DNA of 64,000 nucleotides from Callipepla californica brunnescens. Taxonomy: Eukaryota; Chordata; Aves; Galliformes; Odontophoridae. The translations under genes were made by a program, and so were the position numbers. Positions within the stretch are counted from its first letter, which is position 1. The number at the start of each line of letters is the position of its first letter. Below the pieces are notes generated by a model. The model did no database searches. It was not told the origin of the DNA and saw only the letters and a list, made by a program, of their open reading frames with translations. The stretch is taken from positions 21,633,368-21,697,367 of the forward strand of contig JALIRH010000004.1 of assembly GCA_023055505.1 (NCBI GenBank). Reading direction: 5' to 3'. Positions 55,201 to 64,000 of the stretch are shown here, piece after piece.

Positions 55201-58200
55201 TCAACCCCAAAGCTTTCCAGGTCCATCCCCAGACACACATGAGCTCTTGTAACGTTATTAAAACTAGGAAGCTTTCCTTAGCCTGGAAGCTCAGAGAGAA
55301 AGTATTTAACATCAGAGAAAGGGAACTGCGGGAGGCATTTGTGTCACTGTCAAACCATTCTGAAGCACATCCTAAGTTGACAAGTAATACTCATGTGTTT
55401 TTTTTCCTTAGTCAACAGTTGCTAAAAAGTCTCCTCTGTTATGAGGAGGAGATGTGTGTTTCGTTGTGCTGTTATTGGCAGAGGACAGAGCACTCCAGAC
55501 AGGCAGGAAAGAGGGACAGAAATGAACAAACCAACCAACCATAAGCAACCACAGGATATGAAAGAACACGAGTAAACCTTTGTTTACAGGCACCTGAGCC
55601 AGTCCTCACACGATCTGACTAAAAGACATTCTTTATTTTAGTAGCCTTTGAATGTTGCTAGTTCTATAAGGAACAGGATGTGTTTTATTTTCTGTTTTTA
55701 AAACACCACATAGATTGAGAAGAATATTATTAATAAAGACATCCTGCACTCGTAAATTATCCTCATGGTTTCAGATGGATGTCATTTTTCTTTCAGTACT
55801 GCCTGTAAATATGCATGAATTTGTGTGCTGTTAGTGAGCTGCTACACTGCATTCCAGATGTGCTACTGCATTCTGCAGTGGCAAAATGAGATTTCTTAGG
55901 GTAGTTTGTGTGTTAGTTGAAATATATGAAGTATTTGGGCAGTCCTTGGAATGAAGGCTACAATAAAAGTGTAGTTTTTTTCCCCATCATTAACCTTTCT
56001 GGTCTTGCTACCCTGAATGAGTGCTCTATCCCAGTGAAAATGGTTAACTGAATGAGTCCAGTATGCACCTTCCTGGTGTCTTGCTAATTCCTTTTCCTCC
56101 ACCTACCTACTTGTGCAGGGGAATAGTATGAGGTAGCAAACAATTTGAAACAGAAATAGAACTCTCAAAATGTCAAGTTCTCAGGACATTGTTAAATTTT
56201 TTTGAAAATGGTCTGATTTTATTACATGTGGCTCTGAAATTATTTCAGGTTTTCTCTTTAAAGTGACCTATCTAGCCAAAAATATTAAATGTGAAGATAT
56301 TTTAAGAGTGAATTTTGAGAGAAAAATGGAAAAAAACAAACAAACAACAAGCTACCACTGCCACCAACAAAGAAAACCAACACACCAAAACCAGAATATG
56401 TTAAGCTCCCTGGGACTGGTATAAACGTGGATGTGTTGCATCATCTGTTTTGCCTTACTGCATTATTTTTGCAGCTGTCTTTCCAAATGAAAAGCTCTGT
56501 GGCCTTTCTGTTATAACTAAGCATAACAGCTTGGAGCTAAGTTAATTCATACCCTCAGGGGAGTTCATCTCTAGCCATACCATCATGGAGCTTTTGATAA
56601 ACGACAAATGAAAAGCATCAGAAATGTAAATGTACTATCTAAGTGTGTTGAAATTGTTGAAACTTTTGCTTAGGAGTCCTGCCAACATTGCCAGTCTTTC
56701 CCTGTTCCTATGGCTTCCTGTATTCCCCATACTCATTGCACTGCCATCCTCAGTAACCTGCTGCTATATGGTGTCAAGAAAGAAGGCTTCAGACTGAGAT
56801 GGAAATGCAGGATTTTCTTGGTTACCTATTCAGGAAAAAGGATGCTGTTAATGTCCATTACTCCATGGATGTGGATTGGTCTGGTCATGTTCAACACACA
56901 CTGTGTGTGTGCGTGTGTGTGTGTGTGTGTGTACATATATATTTATGTATGTTAATACATATATATATTTCGTATATTACGTATCATCTGGATGATCATA
57001 CTGGGCAACAGCTGTTCTCAGCTGTTTGTCTTGAAACGGCACCTGCTAGGAGAAGTGTTTCTGTCCACATCACCATGACAATACAAATACATTGTACTTG
57101 TTCACTGTTATGGTATAAAAGTTGTTATTTTAAATATCAGTAACAGACCCCGACTTAATGATACTCAGAATTCCTGAAATGGTCTTTGATGCTCAGAGGG
57201 TGCTTGGCCATGCTGCAGTGTTGTTGATACACAACTACTCAGTGATGCCATTCATAATTTGGCTCTGAACATGGTCCATCAAGATGTCACACAGTTAGAT
57301 TTCCAGTGCAGAGCTAGAGGTCTGTTTCTTGCTGAGATATTTATTTCCTTAGTTCTGTGAGCACTGGGCAAAGGTATCCCTATGGGTTAATGGTCTTTTC
57401 CACGTGTCTTGAAGTACTAATTTGATTGTACTGCTGTTTCTCTCTTTTTATGTATGTTCTCTGGCTGTCCTAGCAGAGTCTACAAGCTTTGCCTGAGTAG
57501 ATGTGCTGTTTTGTATCTAATGCCTTATTCTGAAATTCAGCAAATCATCATCTTTGCTATATTGTTTAGGCCTCACAGGAGCTGACTCGTGCTAACGCTG
57601 GAAAGATTCCCCTTAGACTCTACAGACTTTGCTCCTAAAGTGCTGTGGGATACATTTTAGACTCCTTGGGTGCCAGTAAAACCCTTTTGCATTCCATAAG
57701 ACATGTCAAGGGTAATACTGTACAGTAGCACAGTGGATATGTTCCCTGTGTGGATGCTACCTCATTTTCAGCAAGGCTGCTAAAGTGGAAGTGGTAGTGC
57801 GTGGCTTAGCAGATGTTCAGTGCTGAGCTCTCAGAGGCACAGTCTGATGATAAGAATTGAAATAATTTGCACTCATTGTTCGAAGAATGTAATGTTGCCT
57901 CTGAACATCTTTGTTTTCACAGATTGGGACATTACATGGTTCCTTTGGAAGGGCTCACTTAAGAAATATTCCTTGACTTATATCATGGTTGCCCAACATT
58001 TTGGCTTGCCTGGGCCACACTGAGTGAAGAGGAATTGTATTGAGTCGCTTATCAAATATATAATATAGTTAATGTATCTAAGTTACAAAACTTATTTTTT
58101 GTGTATTTTTATTTAAATGTAAAAAAACAGCAACCAACAAAAAATATATAATTAGTGGGATAAGTGACCTTCTATTAATGAAAATAATTCATAAGTGTCA

Positions 58201-61200
58201 GGTTCGATGGCACTGGTTGCAATTCTTAGTGAGTTCTCATGGTGCTTGTCAGAAATTTTTGATGAAATATTACTCTTCCTGTGATTCATCCTTGAAAACA
58301 GTTACTTACAAATATGCATACTGCCAAAAAGTGATGACATGTATGAAGCGTGATTGTGAAGCACGGGATATTTTTATCTTTTAAGACAGGTCCTATAAAA
58401 GTCTACTAAGGAAACACAATCAAATTCTTTGAGTTAAATGTCTGATTGCAACTCTATACATTCCATTTGAAAATGTGTAGATAATGTATTTGTGTCAAAT
58501 GAAAATGGAGTTGAGAATATGAAGAAAAAAATGATCGTTTTGGAAATCTGTAACCTATTCTCAAATACTTTAATCAAAACTGAAAGTAAGGCTGCATATT
58601 TTAGGCTATTCACAGGACTCTGTTCAGCCAACACAGAAAAATGCATGACATTATTTGCCATCATTTGAGTTTGCCATAATTTAAGTTTCATTTTGAACAG
58701 CTATGGTTTGAAACATAGCACAGATCAGTTGATTTTTACCTTGAAAGACACATGTTCAGCTCATCTAAATGAATGGTCAAATCCACCAAAAAATGCTATT
58801 ATCTGTGAGCCATTTTTCACTTCCAACTTCTGGCACAAATTTTCCTTTTGGTTCCATAAATGAATTTATTTCATTTTGCAAATCATAAGATCTTTTTATC
58901 ATTTTACCTTAACCACATTTCTTCAGAAAAGTAAATGATGTCCCTATAATCAGCATCCACGCTTTTAAGGAACTTTTGAAAATGGTGATGATTTAATCCC
59001 TTGGACTTGATGAAATTTATAGCTTTGATGACAATTTGCTTGATGTTATCCATTTTTAAATCTTTTGCACACAAATTTTGTTGATGTCTGATGCATTGAT
59101 ATTTCATCAAAATGAGTTGCCAGTGCTAATTGTGTCATCTATTAATTTTGTAAGTTCCTCTTTTTTACCAACCACCTCCATGGCACCATCAGTAGCTATA
59201 CCACATATGATGTTGACAAGCGTTAAGGAAAATTACTTTAACGTAAGTTTTTACTGCTTCATACAAATAAAGAGATTTAGTTATATTTTAATTGCACCAA
59301 AGAAGCTTTTTCTTCAGTGACATTATATGCATTATCAATACCTCTGATGAGAACGAAAACTTGAGCCATTATCTGTGGCATCGGTACTTTCATCTACTGC
59401 CAAGTTGTACAGTTTGAAATCAGCAGCTTTACTCTCCAGATTTCTTTTGACAGAAGCTCCTGTTTCTTCTGTGCACATGGCTACAGTCTGGTAAGACTGA
59501 TTTTAGAAAAATCTGCTGTTTATCAGGACACACTATATCCGCCACGCTTTCCAAATATTGCTTAATAAACTCACCATCAGTAAATGGTTTTGATTTATTT
59601 ATTTATTTATTTTGCAACCAGATTTGCTACCATATAACCAGCTTTTATAACAGTCTGCTCGACTGTTAACTTTTTTAAAAAGATTGTGTTGAGATGACAG
59701 ACTTCTTTTCAGTTCCACCATTTTATCTTTACGAAGCATTGCTTGATATGCATCGTATTTGATGGCCTGTTTTTGCAGATAATATCTTTTCAAATGGTAA
59801 TATTTGAAAGCTGACACAGTTTCCTTACAAATTAAGCATAGTGCCATACTATTTGTCTTGACACTGCATTGTTCTCAACAAGCAGCTTCAGCACAGCCCA
59901 GAACCTACTGTATTCAAGCATTTTGTCTTAGGATCTGCAACCACTCAGCCCTTCAGCCTCTTTTGAAAGGGGCTCATCTTGTCAGACTGCTTCAGAGTAT
60001 GTCTAGTAGATGCCAGTAGACACAGAGTGCTCAGAGTGCAGCTTGGAGCTTCACTCTCTATTGAAAGAGAAGAAAGAGGAGGAAACAGCATTGTCCTCTG
60101 TAGGACAGAAGACAGCCTCGTCCATTGCTGGATAGCATTTAAACCTGTGTTTTCCAGCTGCTCTCCTGCTCAAACTAAAGCTTTACAGGGAACTTTAAGA
60201 TCTTGCTGAGAAATAAACGCTAGCTCTCAGGGTATTTAACAGAGGGAAGAGTCATGGGTTGCAGTTCTTACTCCCAGAGCTGTTGGTACATTTTGACCAG
60301 GGACTCATTAGTGCAAAATGACATGTCTTAAGATGCTGAGAGGCTCGTTCTGTGTCCTAAATGAGCTGCTTCTTGATGAGCTGAGATCCTGGTGTGGATT
60401 TGACAGCTGAGCAGAAGTAACACCCAACCTGTCAGATCCTGTTTCTCCCTCAGATTTGGCTTCGGCCCCAAATGTCTGAACTGCTGTTACCGTTTGATTC
60501 TGCAGACAGCAGCTGGGTCACTCACAGCTTTAATGCAGAGTCCCCAGAAGCAACTGCAGCTCTGGGAGGAGTGTGTGACTGTCACAAGGTGCCACGCAGT
60601 GGAAGCTGCGCGTACATGCAGCCTGCACAGGGGCTTCTGCCTGAAGTGCAGACTGGTTTTGGGGAGCAAGCAGAAGCTTATCCCCTTCAAAAGACAGAAA
60701 CCCACTTGTTTGTCAGGCAAGAAAAAAACTCTAAAATTGCAGTCTCCGAGAACCTTTTACAAAGATAAGAGTTCTGCTTGTGGAAACAATGGATCGTAGC
60801 AGGATGCTCCAGTGTGTGGTTTTCTGGTGAGAACTGCCTTGAAGAGCCACAGTAGATACATTTTCTGTGGACTCATATCCAGGTGGAAAACACATTTCCT
60901 CTTGCTTCTGTTGTTTTATTTAACCTTGCTTGGCTTAATCCCATTGCAGTCAGTTTTTTTTAATGTTTCTCCATTAGCTAAATATTGCTGGGTGCTGTAG
61001 CACAGTACATTTTATGGCAAGGAGCTGAAAACAGAGAAGCTGGTTGTAGTGTAAGTGGCATTCCCCGCAGTTGCTCTTTTGCTCCTGTTGATTTGTTTTG
61101 TGTTTTGCTGAGGAATTGTAGGCTTCACTGGTAAGATACAAGCATGACTGGGGAAAGGGGAACTACCTTGACTTCATCATTATCCTTAAGCTCCCCAGCC

Positions 61201-63798
61201 TGCCCTTCTCTGCCTGATGGCCTGCTGTCCACACGTCTCTCTGTCCTTGGAGGTCTCCTCCTAACCTCATGGATTCGTTCTGTGTGAAGAAGCTCCCGTA
61301 AACAAATGGCAAACATTTCAGCATAGTTTTCCACATTGGGAAGGGCTATTTCAGTTGCTAGGGGATGTGCTTAGAAAAGAAAATCAGATCTTAAAATCAC
61401 ATTTCCATTCCAGGCAGTCTAGCCTTGTGCTGTTCTGTTGCTTCTGGTAATTATCTGAAGAATCATTCTCACTTTTTGGTTTCCTATTAATATTTAGGGA
61501 GATGTTGTTAGTAAGACTTATGGATGCTTGAGAAGTAAACTCAGATATATGCATACATCACAAGGAGCCTGGACTGAGTCACTTTCTACACTAGCAGTAT
61601 GTTGCTTAAGTTCTTGGGTAAGAAAAAAGAGAAACGCTACAAAATCTAGAGGTAATTCTGCTGCATTTGATGGCTTTAGCTCAGGTTTGATGTTTGAATA
61701 TAAGATGTTGAATGCAGCTTTAAAAAATAAGGAATATTCTTGTGGAAGCGATCAGGAATGTCTGGTGAGAAAATTGGATAGTTCAGCCAGTTTTCTATGG
61801 GTAAGTCTTAGATACAGGTAGAGAGAGCCAGTGCTTATTGATTAAAACAGCAGTTCTAGCAATGGAAACCAAGGATCTGGATGGGAGAATTCCTAATGAA
61901 AAAACTACCCACAGATTATAAATCTCAGAAAGACAGATTCATATGGCTGTATCAGAGGTTAAGCAGAATGCAACACTGTTCAGAGTTGAAGTAGAAGTTA
62001 CATTTGAGTTGTAAGTTCCAGGATATTTGGTAAAGAATGGAAATCTATGCTTGCAAGCGATCTTAGCAGCCAGATGGTTCTGCTCATTCTTTGATACCTA
62101 ATGATAATGTCTTCAGTTTCACACATTAATTTTTATACAATATATGTCAAAATAAACTGAGTTCTGTGGTGGAATTAGCATGGTTATGGGTTGAATGCCT
62201 TCTCCCCACCTTATTGGAAATTCCATGCTGTTGGAGTTAGTGTACTTAAGGTGAATGCTGGAATGGTGCAGACATTGTTCTGGACAGACCACGGGACACA
62301 TGAAGGATCAGATGGTCATCAGTCCTTAGAACTATAAAGCAGGCTAGCCTGTCCTCTAACAACTGTTCCACTGCTGCTCCCAGACAAATCTCTTGAAATC
62401 TCTAAGCAAGCTCTGCATTTTTATTGTCAATAACAGGCATCTCACCAGATAAGCTCTTTAATGGACTAGGGACAAACACCCTCTTAGCTTTTGCAGTAAT
62501 TGGTATTAAATTAAATGTAGTTTTAGACAGGAAGAAGGTGGCAGAAGGAGCAGCATGGACAATCTCAGAACTGTTAATCCACAGAAAGTGGGATTAGTGG
62601 GGTGGAACTTCCTCCCAGTCTGTCCTGTAAACTGTGTTGAAGGAGAATTCAGGTATTATGACCACTGCACCTGCCACAGGCTTCAGGCTCTAGAACACTG
62701 GTGTGGGGCTGGTTGCAGTGTCAGTATATTCAGCACAGACAGCTCTTTGAGGCTTATTAAGTTCCAGGTGCCTCTTCTGTGCCTGCTAAAAGAAATGGTA
62801 ACACATGCAAAGGGATTTTTTCCTTATTTATTCAAAGCCAGATACACCTACTAAAGTCTGTCACCTGTATGTATTTGTGATCAAAATCAGCAGAAGAAAC
62901 TTTACAGTATGCAGTGAGTTGTTTCATTGTTCTGAATATGATATAAAAGGAAATCAGTATTTGTGCTAGCAGAATGTAAGCCACATTGGTGCCAGGATCC
63001 AGACCAAGTGAGATGCTGGGCTTGTTGTGTTTGTTGCTCTCTTCTTCACTTTTAGGAAATACCACACAAGGAGAAATTAAATGGTATATGACAATAGGTA
63101 AAAGACTCCCAGGTACCATAACTTGACTGATTGGGTGTATCAGTGTGAGGATGAAAAGTGAGCAGAAAGAACAGCTTCTCAGACGTCTCCATCTGCCTCA
63201 TCAGGCTCAGCTTCTTGACTCCTCAAGGTCTTCCCAGCAACAGCCTAAATCTTTTCGCAAAATTTTTGAGCCAAAGATATTGAGGGCTATGAGCTGTTTT
63301 CCCCAGTCACTGCTCTGATGCTGATAAGGGCTATGGCTGGCAGAGCTCTGTATGCATGTTGAGAAGTCACTGTGTGCAGTCATTTGCATTTAGAGCTGTT
63401 TTTAGCTGTAGAAGATACTCCCTGAATTCAAACAGCTCTCTTCAGAGCAATGGGGAATTCACCCTGCTGAGATGATGGTGCAGATGGAGATAACATTGCC
63501 GCTACAGATGCCTTTTGGTACTATTAACTATGTTCTTTTCTTGTTTGCTTCACAGATCCTGTGTGGGAAGGAGATCCCCCGCTGGGTGAACCGCCTGGCC
63601 TACTTCAGCTCCTGCATCCCCTTCCTCCAAAGCTGCCTCCCCAAGGAGTGGCTGACCCCAGCAGCCCTGCAGAGCCACATCAGCCTTGGCTTGCACAAGG
63701 AGGAGCAGGGGGACACAACGGACGAGGAGTCTCCCTCCACCTCTGCCACCCCCTCAGCCTCAGGCACCTCGAGAACCTGTAGACATACCCGGGTCTGA
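13202..63798 (+). CDS. DESI2: DESI2 / DESI2-like PPPDE-family isopeptidase, whole coding span (5 exons, 196 aa)
   Basis: Join of 13202-13240, 45770-45842, 47108-47201, 48212-48353 and 63556-63798; the frame stays open across all four splice junctions. The product is a PPPDE-fold papain-like cysteine protease. Family members act in the cytoplasm as deSUMOylating/deubiquitinating isopeptidases, and thioesterase activity has also been reported. The catalytic pair is visible: His29 in [10 protein letters not shown] (exon 2) and Cys107 in HKNCNHFS (exon 4), matching H30 and C108 of human DESI2 with one residue fewer at the N-terminus. The length of 196 aa compares with 194 for human. By eye there are about 20 differences in the roughly 150-residue core against human DESI2 as I remember it, and the last 40 residues are largely different apart from the terminal RHT-R/K end. 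That divergence suggests a DESI2-like paralog rather than the orthologue; the family call itself is secure. No internal stop or frameshift is seen, so the gene looks intact. Confidence 0.93.
14777..14798. repeat. Poly-T tract with one C
   Basis: T13, C, T8. Low-complexity tract in intron 1. Confidence 0.85.
16670..17265 (-). mobile_element. CR1 LINE fragment, antisense
   Basis: The + strand reads as the reverse complement of the CR1 ORF2 3' half. Diagnostic phrases include GGCTCATGGTCAACCTGTTG, then CAGGACACCTAGGTCCTTCT, TTTGTATCATCAGCAGACTT, TCAACCAGTTCTTAGTCCAC and CAAAAGCCCTGCTGAAGTCA. It is 5'-truncated, lacks the CR1 3' end and is broken by stops and indels, so it is an inactive fossil. 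The boundaries are estimates. Confidence 0.88.
25684..25696 (+). promoter_or_regulatory. HNF1-like palindromic motif
   Basis: GTTAATTATTAAT matches 12 of 13 positions of the HNF1 consensus GTTAATNATTAAC. It lies in intron 1. AT-rich motifs like this arise by chance, so this is only a candidate. Confidence 0.2.
29641..29660. repeat. (TTTA)n microsatellite
   Basis: Five tandem TTTA units just before the LINE fossil at 29695. Confidence 0.85.
29695..30770 (-). mobile_element. Ancient CR1/L3-like LINE fossil, antisense
   Basis: It begins with GAACATAAGAACGGCCAAAC, a phrase typical of an old amniote LINE in antisense. Further along, + strand phrases such as GATTTGTAGTTCCCTGGTTC and CATTTAGTTTCTTTGCAAT correspond to the reverse complement of the reverse transcriptase region and what follows it. 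Minus-strand translation shows scraps of the RT motif (GNYK where R-N-Y-R-P is expected), with many stops and frameshifts. It is clearly older than the CR1 copies at 16670 and 53567. The boundaries are approximate, and it may be two fragments. Confidence 0.75.
36378..36395. repeat. Poly-T tract (18 T)
   Basis: Eighteen consecutive T residues in intron 1. Confidence 0.85.
45770..45842 (+). CDS. DESI2: DESI2-like exon 2, catalytic His exon
   Basis: 73 nt encoding [20 protein letters not shown] and IYGR plus the first base of the next Glu codon. It contains catalytic His29. The acceptor is strong, with a run of T and C ending TTACTGTAG at 45769; the donor is GTATGA at 45843. The intron behind it is phase 1. 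This exon lies 32.5 kb from exon 1. Confidence 0.93.
45843..47107 (+). other. DESI2: DESI2-like intron 2 (1,265 bp)
   Basis: Donor GTATGA, acceptor TTGTCAG, phase 1. No repeat or additional exon recognised. Confidence 0.9.
47108..47201 (+). CDS. DESI2: DESI2-like exon 3
   Basis: 94 nt encoding [20 protein letters not shown] then [11 protein letters not shown] and two bases of the following Lys codon. The [12 protein letters not shown] stretch is a hallmark of DESI2-type PPPDE proteins. The acceptor is CTTTCCTTGTCAG ending at 47107, with a branch-point-like TTACTCAC upstream; the donor is GTAAGG at 47202. Phase 1 in, phase 2 out. Confidence 0.94.
47202..48211 (+). other. DESI2: DESI2-like intron 3 (1,010 bp)
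   Basis: Donor GTAAGG, acceptor TTTTTATTAG, phase 2. No repeat or additional exon recognised. Confidence 0.9.
48212..48353 (+). CDS. DESI2: DESI2-like exon 4, catalytic Cys exon
   Basis: 142 nt. It completes Lys69, then encodes [20 protein letters not shown], followed by [20 protein letters not shown] and FSAALAE. Cys107 in the HKNCNHF motif is the expected nucleophile. The acceptor is TTTTGTTTTTATTAG ending at 48211; the donor is GTAGGT at 48354. The ESIALG and TEEDVDKIM positions differ most from human DESI2, while the block around the nucleophile is unchanged. Confidence 0.94.
48381..48406. repeat. (TTTA)n microsatellite
   Basis: Tandem TTTA units starting 27 bases after the exon 4 donor site. 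Likely length-variable between individuals. Confidence 0.88.
50055..50066. repeat. Poly-A tract (12 A)
   Basis: Twelve A residues in intron 4; no adjacent retroposon recognised. Confidence 0.7.
53567..53752 (+). mobile_element. CR1 LINE 3' end, sense, 5'-truncated
   Basis: It carries the hallmark avian CR1 tail: CACAGGCTGCCCAGGGAGGT, then GGTGGAGTCACTGTCCCTGC, GTGGTTTAGTGGGCAAC, GGTTGGACTAGGTAGTCTTA and CTTTTCCAACCTTGATGATT, ending in the ATTCTATG-like repeat typical of CR1 3' termini (here GATTCAATGATTT). Only about 185 bp remain. Its type is the main support for a bird source. Confidence 0.92.
56330..56350. repeat. A-rich (AAAC)n simple repeat
   Basis: A run followed by CAAA/CAAC units; low complexity. 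Confidence 0.75.
56902..56978. repeat. (TG)n microsatellite followed by AT-rich palindromic tract
   Basis: Alternating TG from 56902 to 56932 with a single GC interruption, followed directly by an ATATAT-rich stretch with internal inverted symmetry to about 56978. Alternating purine-pyrimidine DNA of this kind can adopt Z or cruciform forms and is usually length-polymorphic. Confidence 0.9.
58150..58691 (-). pseudogene. hAT transposase remnant: C-terminal dimerisation region
   Basis: Starts [18 protein letters not shown], followed by [20 protein letters not shown] and [12 protein letters not shown] (stop at 58434). After that stop and a frame change come the counterparts of [37 protein letters not shown] and ENSLRIAT. 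This is the hAT C-terminal domain, strikingly complete for a broken copy. Confidence 0.85.
58904..59110 (-). pseudogene. hAT transposase remnant: catalytic-core middle part
   Basis: An open stretch with [31 protein letters not shown] and [18 protein letters not shown], corresponding to the conserved core that follows the first catalytic Asp segment (DESTD, 59380-59400). Flanking stops show it is no longer coding. Confidence 0.85.
59593..59613. repeat. (TTTA)n microsatellite inside the hAT fossil
   Basis: Five TTTA units between the BED-finger part and the KPFTDGEF part of the transposase, probably expanded after insertion and adding to the frame disruption. Confidence 0.85.
59599..59847 (-). 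pseudogene. hAT transposase remnant: BED finger region
   Basis: An open stretch starting [20 protein letters not shown] then RYYLQKQ and [19 protein letters not shown]. The Cys pair of the BED-type zinc finger remains, but the positions where the family has His ligands (KRHY..KH) read Tyr and Gln, so the finger cannot fold normally. The frame is lost near [16 protein letters not shown], where the family sequence continues in another frame. Confidence 0.85.
63556..63798 (+). CDS. DESI2: DESI2-like exon 5 with stop codon
   Basis: Encodes 80 residues and a TGA stop at 63796-63798. It begins [20 protein letters not shown], then [20 protein letters not shown], both near-invariant in DESI2. The tail is then Ser/Thr-rich and partly acidic, with [20 protein letters not shown], and ends CRHTRV. 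The tail differs from human DESI2, but the extreme end still fits a class I PDZ-ligand pattern (T-x-V; human T-x-L). The acceptor is CTTTTCTTGTTTGCTTCACAG ending at 63555, phase 0. Confidence 0.94.
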   Translation: MLCGKEIPRWVNRLAYFSSCIPFLQSCLPKEWLTPAALQSHISLGLHKEEQGDTTDEESPSTSATPSASGTSRTCRHTRV

Positions 63799-64000
63799 GC
63801 TGTGCCCACTACGGCCTCCAGCAACATTCTCCCCTCTCTTGTGCTGTTTCTTCCTCAGTCACCCTTTCGCACACCATGGTTTCTCCCCTCCTTTTTCATC
63901 TGACAACACAGGGGAAAGAAGACCCCTACTTCTGAGGAGGAGAAACTTCAGACCCTTTTCAAAGGGCTGCTACTACAGTTGCTTGGCAAAATGATTGTGA
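63799..64000 (+). other. DESI2: 3' UTR of DESI2-like gene, truncated by window end
   Basis: Sequence after the TGA. It starts C-rich and T-rich and contains no AATAAA or ATTAAA signal before position 64000, so the polyadenylation site lies beyond the window. No further gene is seen here. Confidence 0.7.

Larger units (their letters stand above)
57984..59880 (-). mobile_element. Long hAT-family DNA transposon fossil (Charlie-like), antisense
   Basis: The left end in + coordinates, CATGGTTGCCCAACATTTTG at 57984, resembles a hAT terminal inverted repeat (expected CAGGGGTGTCCAAC type) and is followed by GGCTTGCCTGGGCCACACTG. On the minus strand a transposase can be followed for about 1.7 kb in family order: a decayed BED finger (CLIC, 59826-59838), KPFTDGEF (about 59567-59590), AVDESTD (59380-59400), the [11 protein letters not shown] block, [30 protein letters not shown] and the C-terminal ENSLRIAT dimerisation motif (58216-58238). 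Stops and frameshifts break it repeatedly. The candidate 8-bp target duplication on the left is ACTTATAT; I could not find the right end or its mate. The same transposase family gave rise to vertebrate genes such as ZBED9 and GTF2IRD2 (from memory). Confidence 0.88.
48354..63555 (+). other. DESI2: DESI2-like intron 4 (15,202 bp)
   Basis: Donor GTAGGT, acceptor GCTTCACAG, phase 0. It contains simple repeats, a sense CR1 3' fragment (53567-53752), a TG/AT microsatellite (56902-56978) and an antisense hAT transposon fossil (57984 to about 59880). I saw nothing gene-like in 48400-53500 or 60000-63500. Confidence 0.9.

Noticed and set aside
1..64000. Bacterial or phage features: operons, CRISPR, ribosome binding sites, attachment sites, origins
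   Set aside because: The spliced gene, CpG island and CR1/hAT repeats show vertebrate nuclear DNA; no regularly spaced direct repeats or gene-dense stretches exist.

Overview
This window looks like vertebrate nuclear DNA, most probably from a bird. The evidence is the architecture (short coding exons with GT-AG borders in very long introns, one CpG island, about 97-98% noncoding sequence) and the repeats. A 3'-end CR1 LINE of the avian type lies at about 53567-53752, a second CR1 lies in antisense at 16670-17265, and an older CR1/L3-like LINE fossil lies at 29695-30770. I see no bacterial operon, CRISPR array, tRNA or rRNA.

One protein-coding gene can be supported. It runs on the + strand across most of the window and encodes a PPPDE-family cysteine isopeptidase, DESI2 or a DESI2-like paralog. 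Five coding exons (13202-13240, 45770-45842, 47108-47201, 48212-48353, 63556-63798) join in frame across introns of phase 0, 1, 2 and 0 to give 196 residues. The catalytic His and Cys expected for the family are present (H29 and C107). Intron 1 is 32.5 kb and intron 4 is 15.2 kb; introns 2 and 3 are about 1 kb each.

Layout: 1 to about 12100 is apparently intergenic, with only simple repeats recognised. About 12105-12835 is a CpG island with GC boxes, a YY1-type motif, a short upstream ORF and a sequence that can fold; it is the likely promoter. The first coding exon lies just downstream at 13202. Intron 1 holds both antisense LINE fossils. Exons 2 to 4 cluster within 2.6 kb (45770-48353). Intron 4 holds a sense CR1 3' fragment, a TG/AT microsatellite and a long, decayed, antisense hAT-family DNA transposon (57984 to about 59880) whose transposase can still be followed from the BED finger to the C-terminal dimerisation region. 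Exon 5 carries the stop codon at 63796-63798, and the 3' UTR runs off the window.

I found no new multi-gene system. The points most worth a second look are the divergence of this DESI2 copy, its retained C-terminal PDZ-ligand-like end, the foldable element and strong-context upstream ORF in the CpG island, and the well-preserved hAT fossil. Comparisons with human DESI2 and with repeat families are from memory, not from searches.
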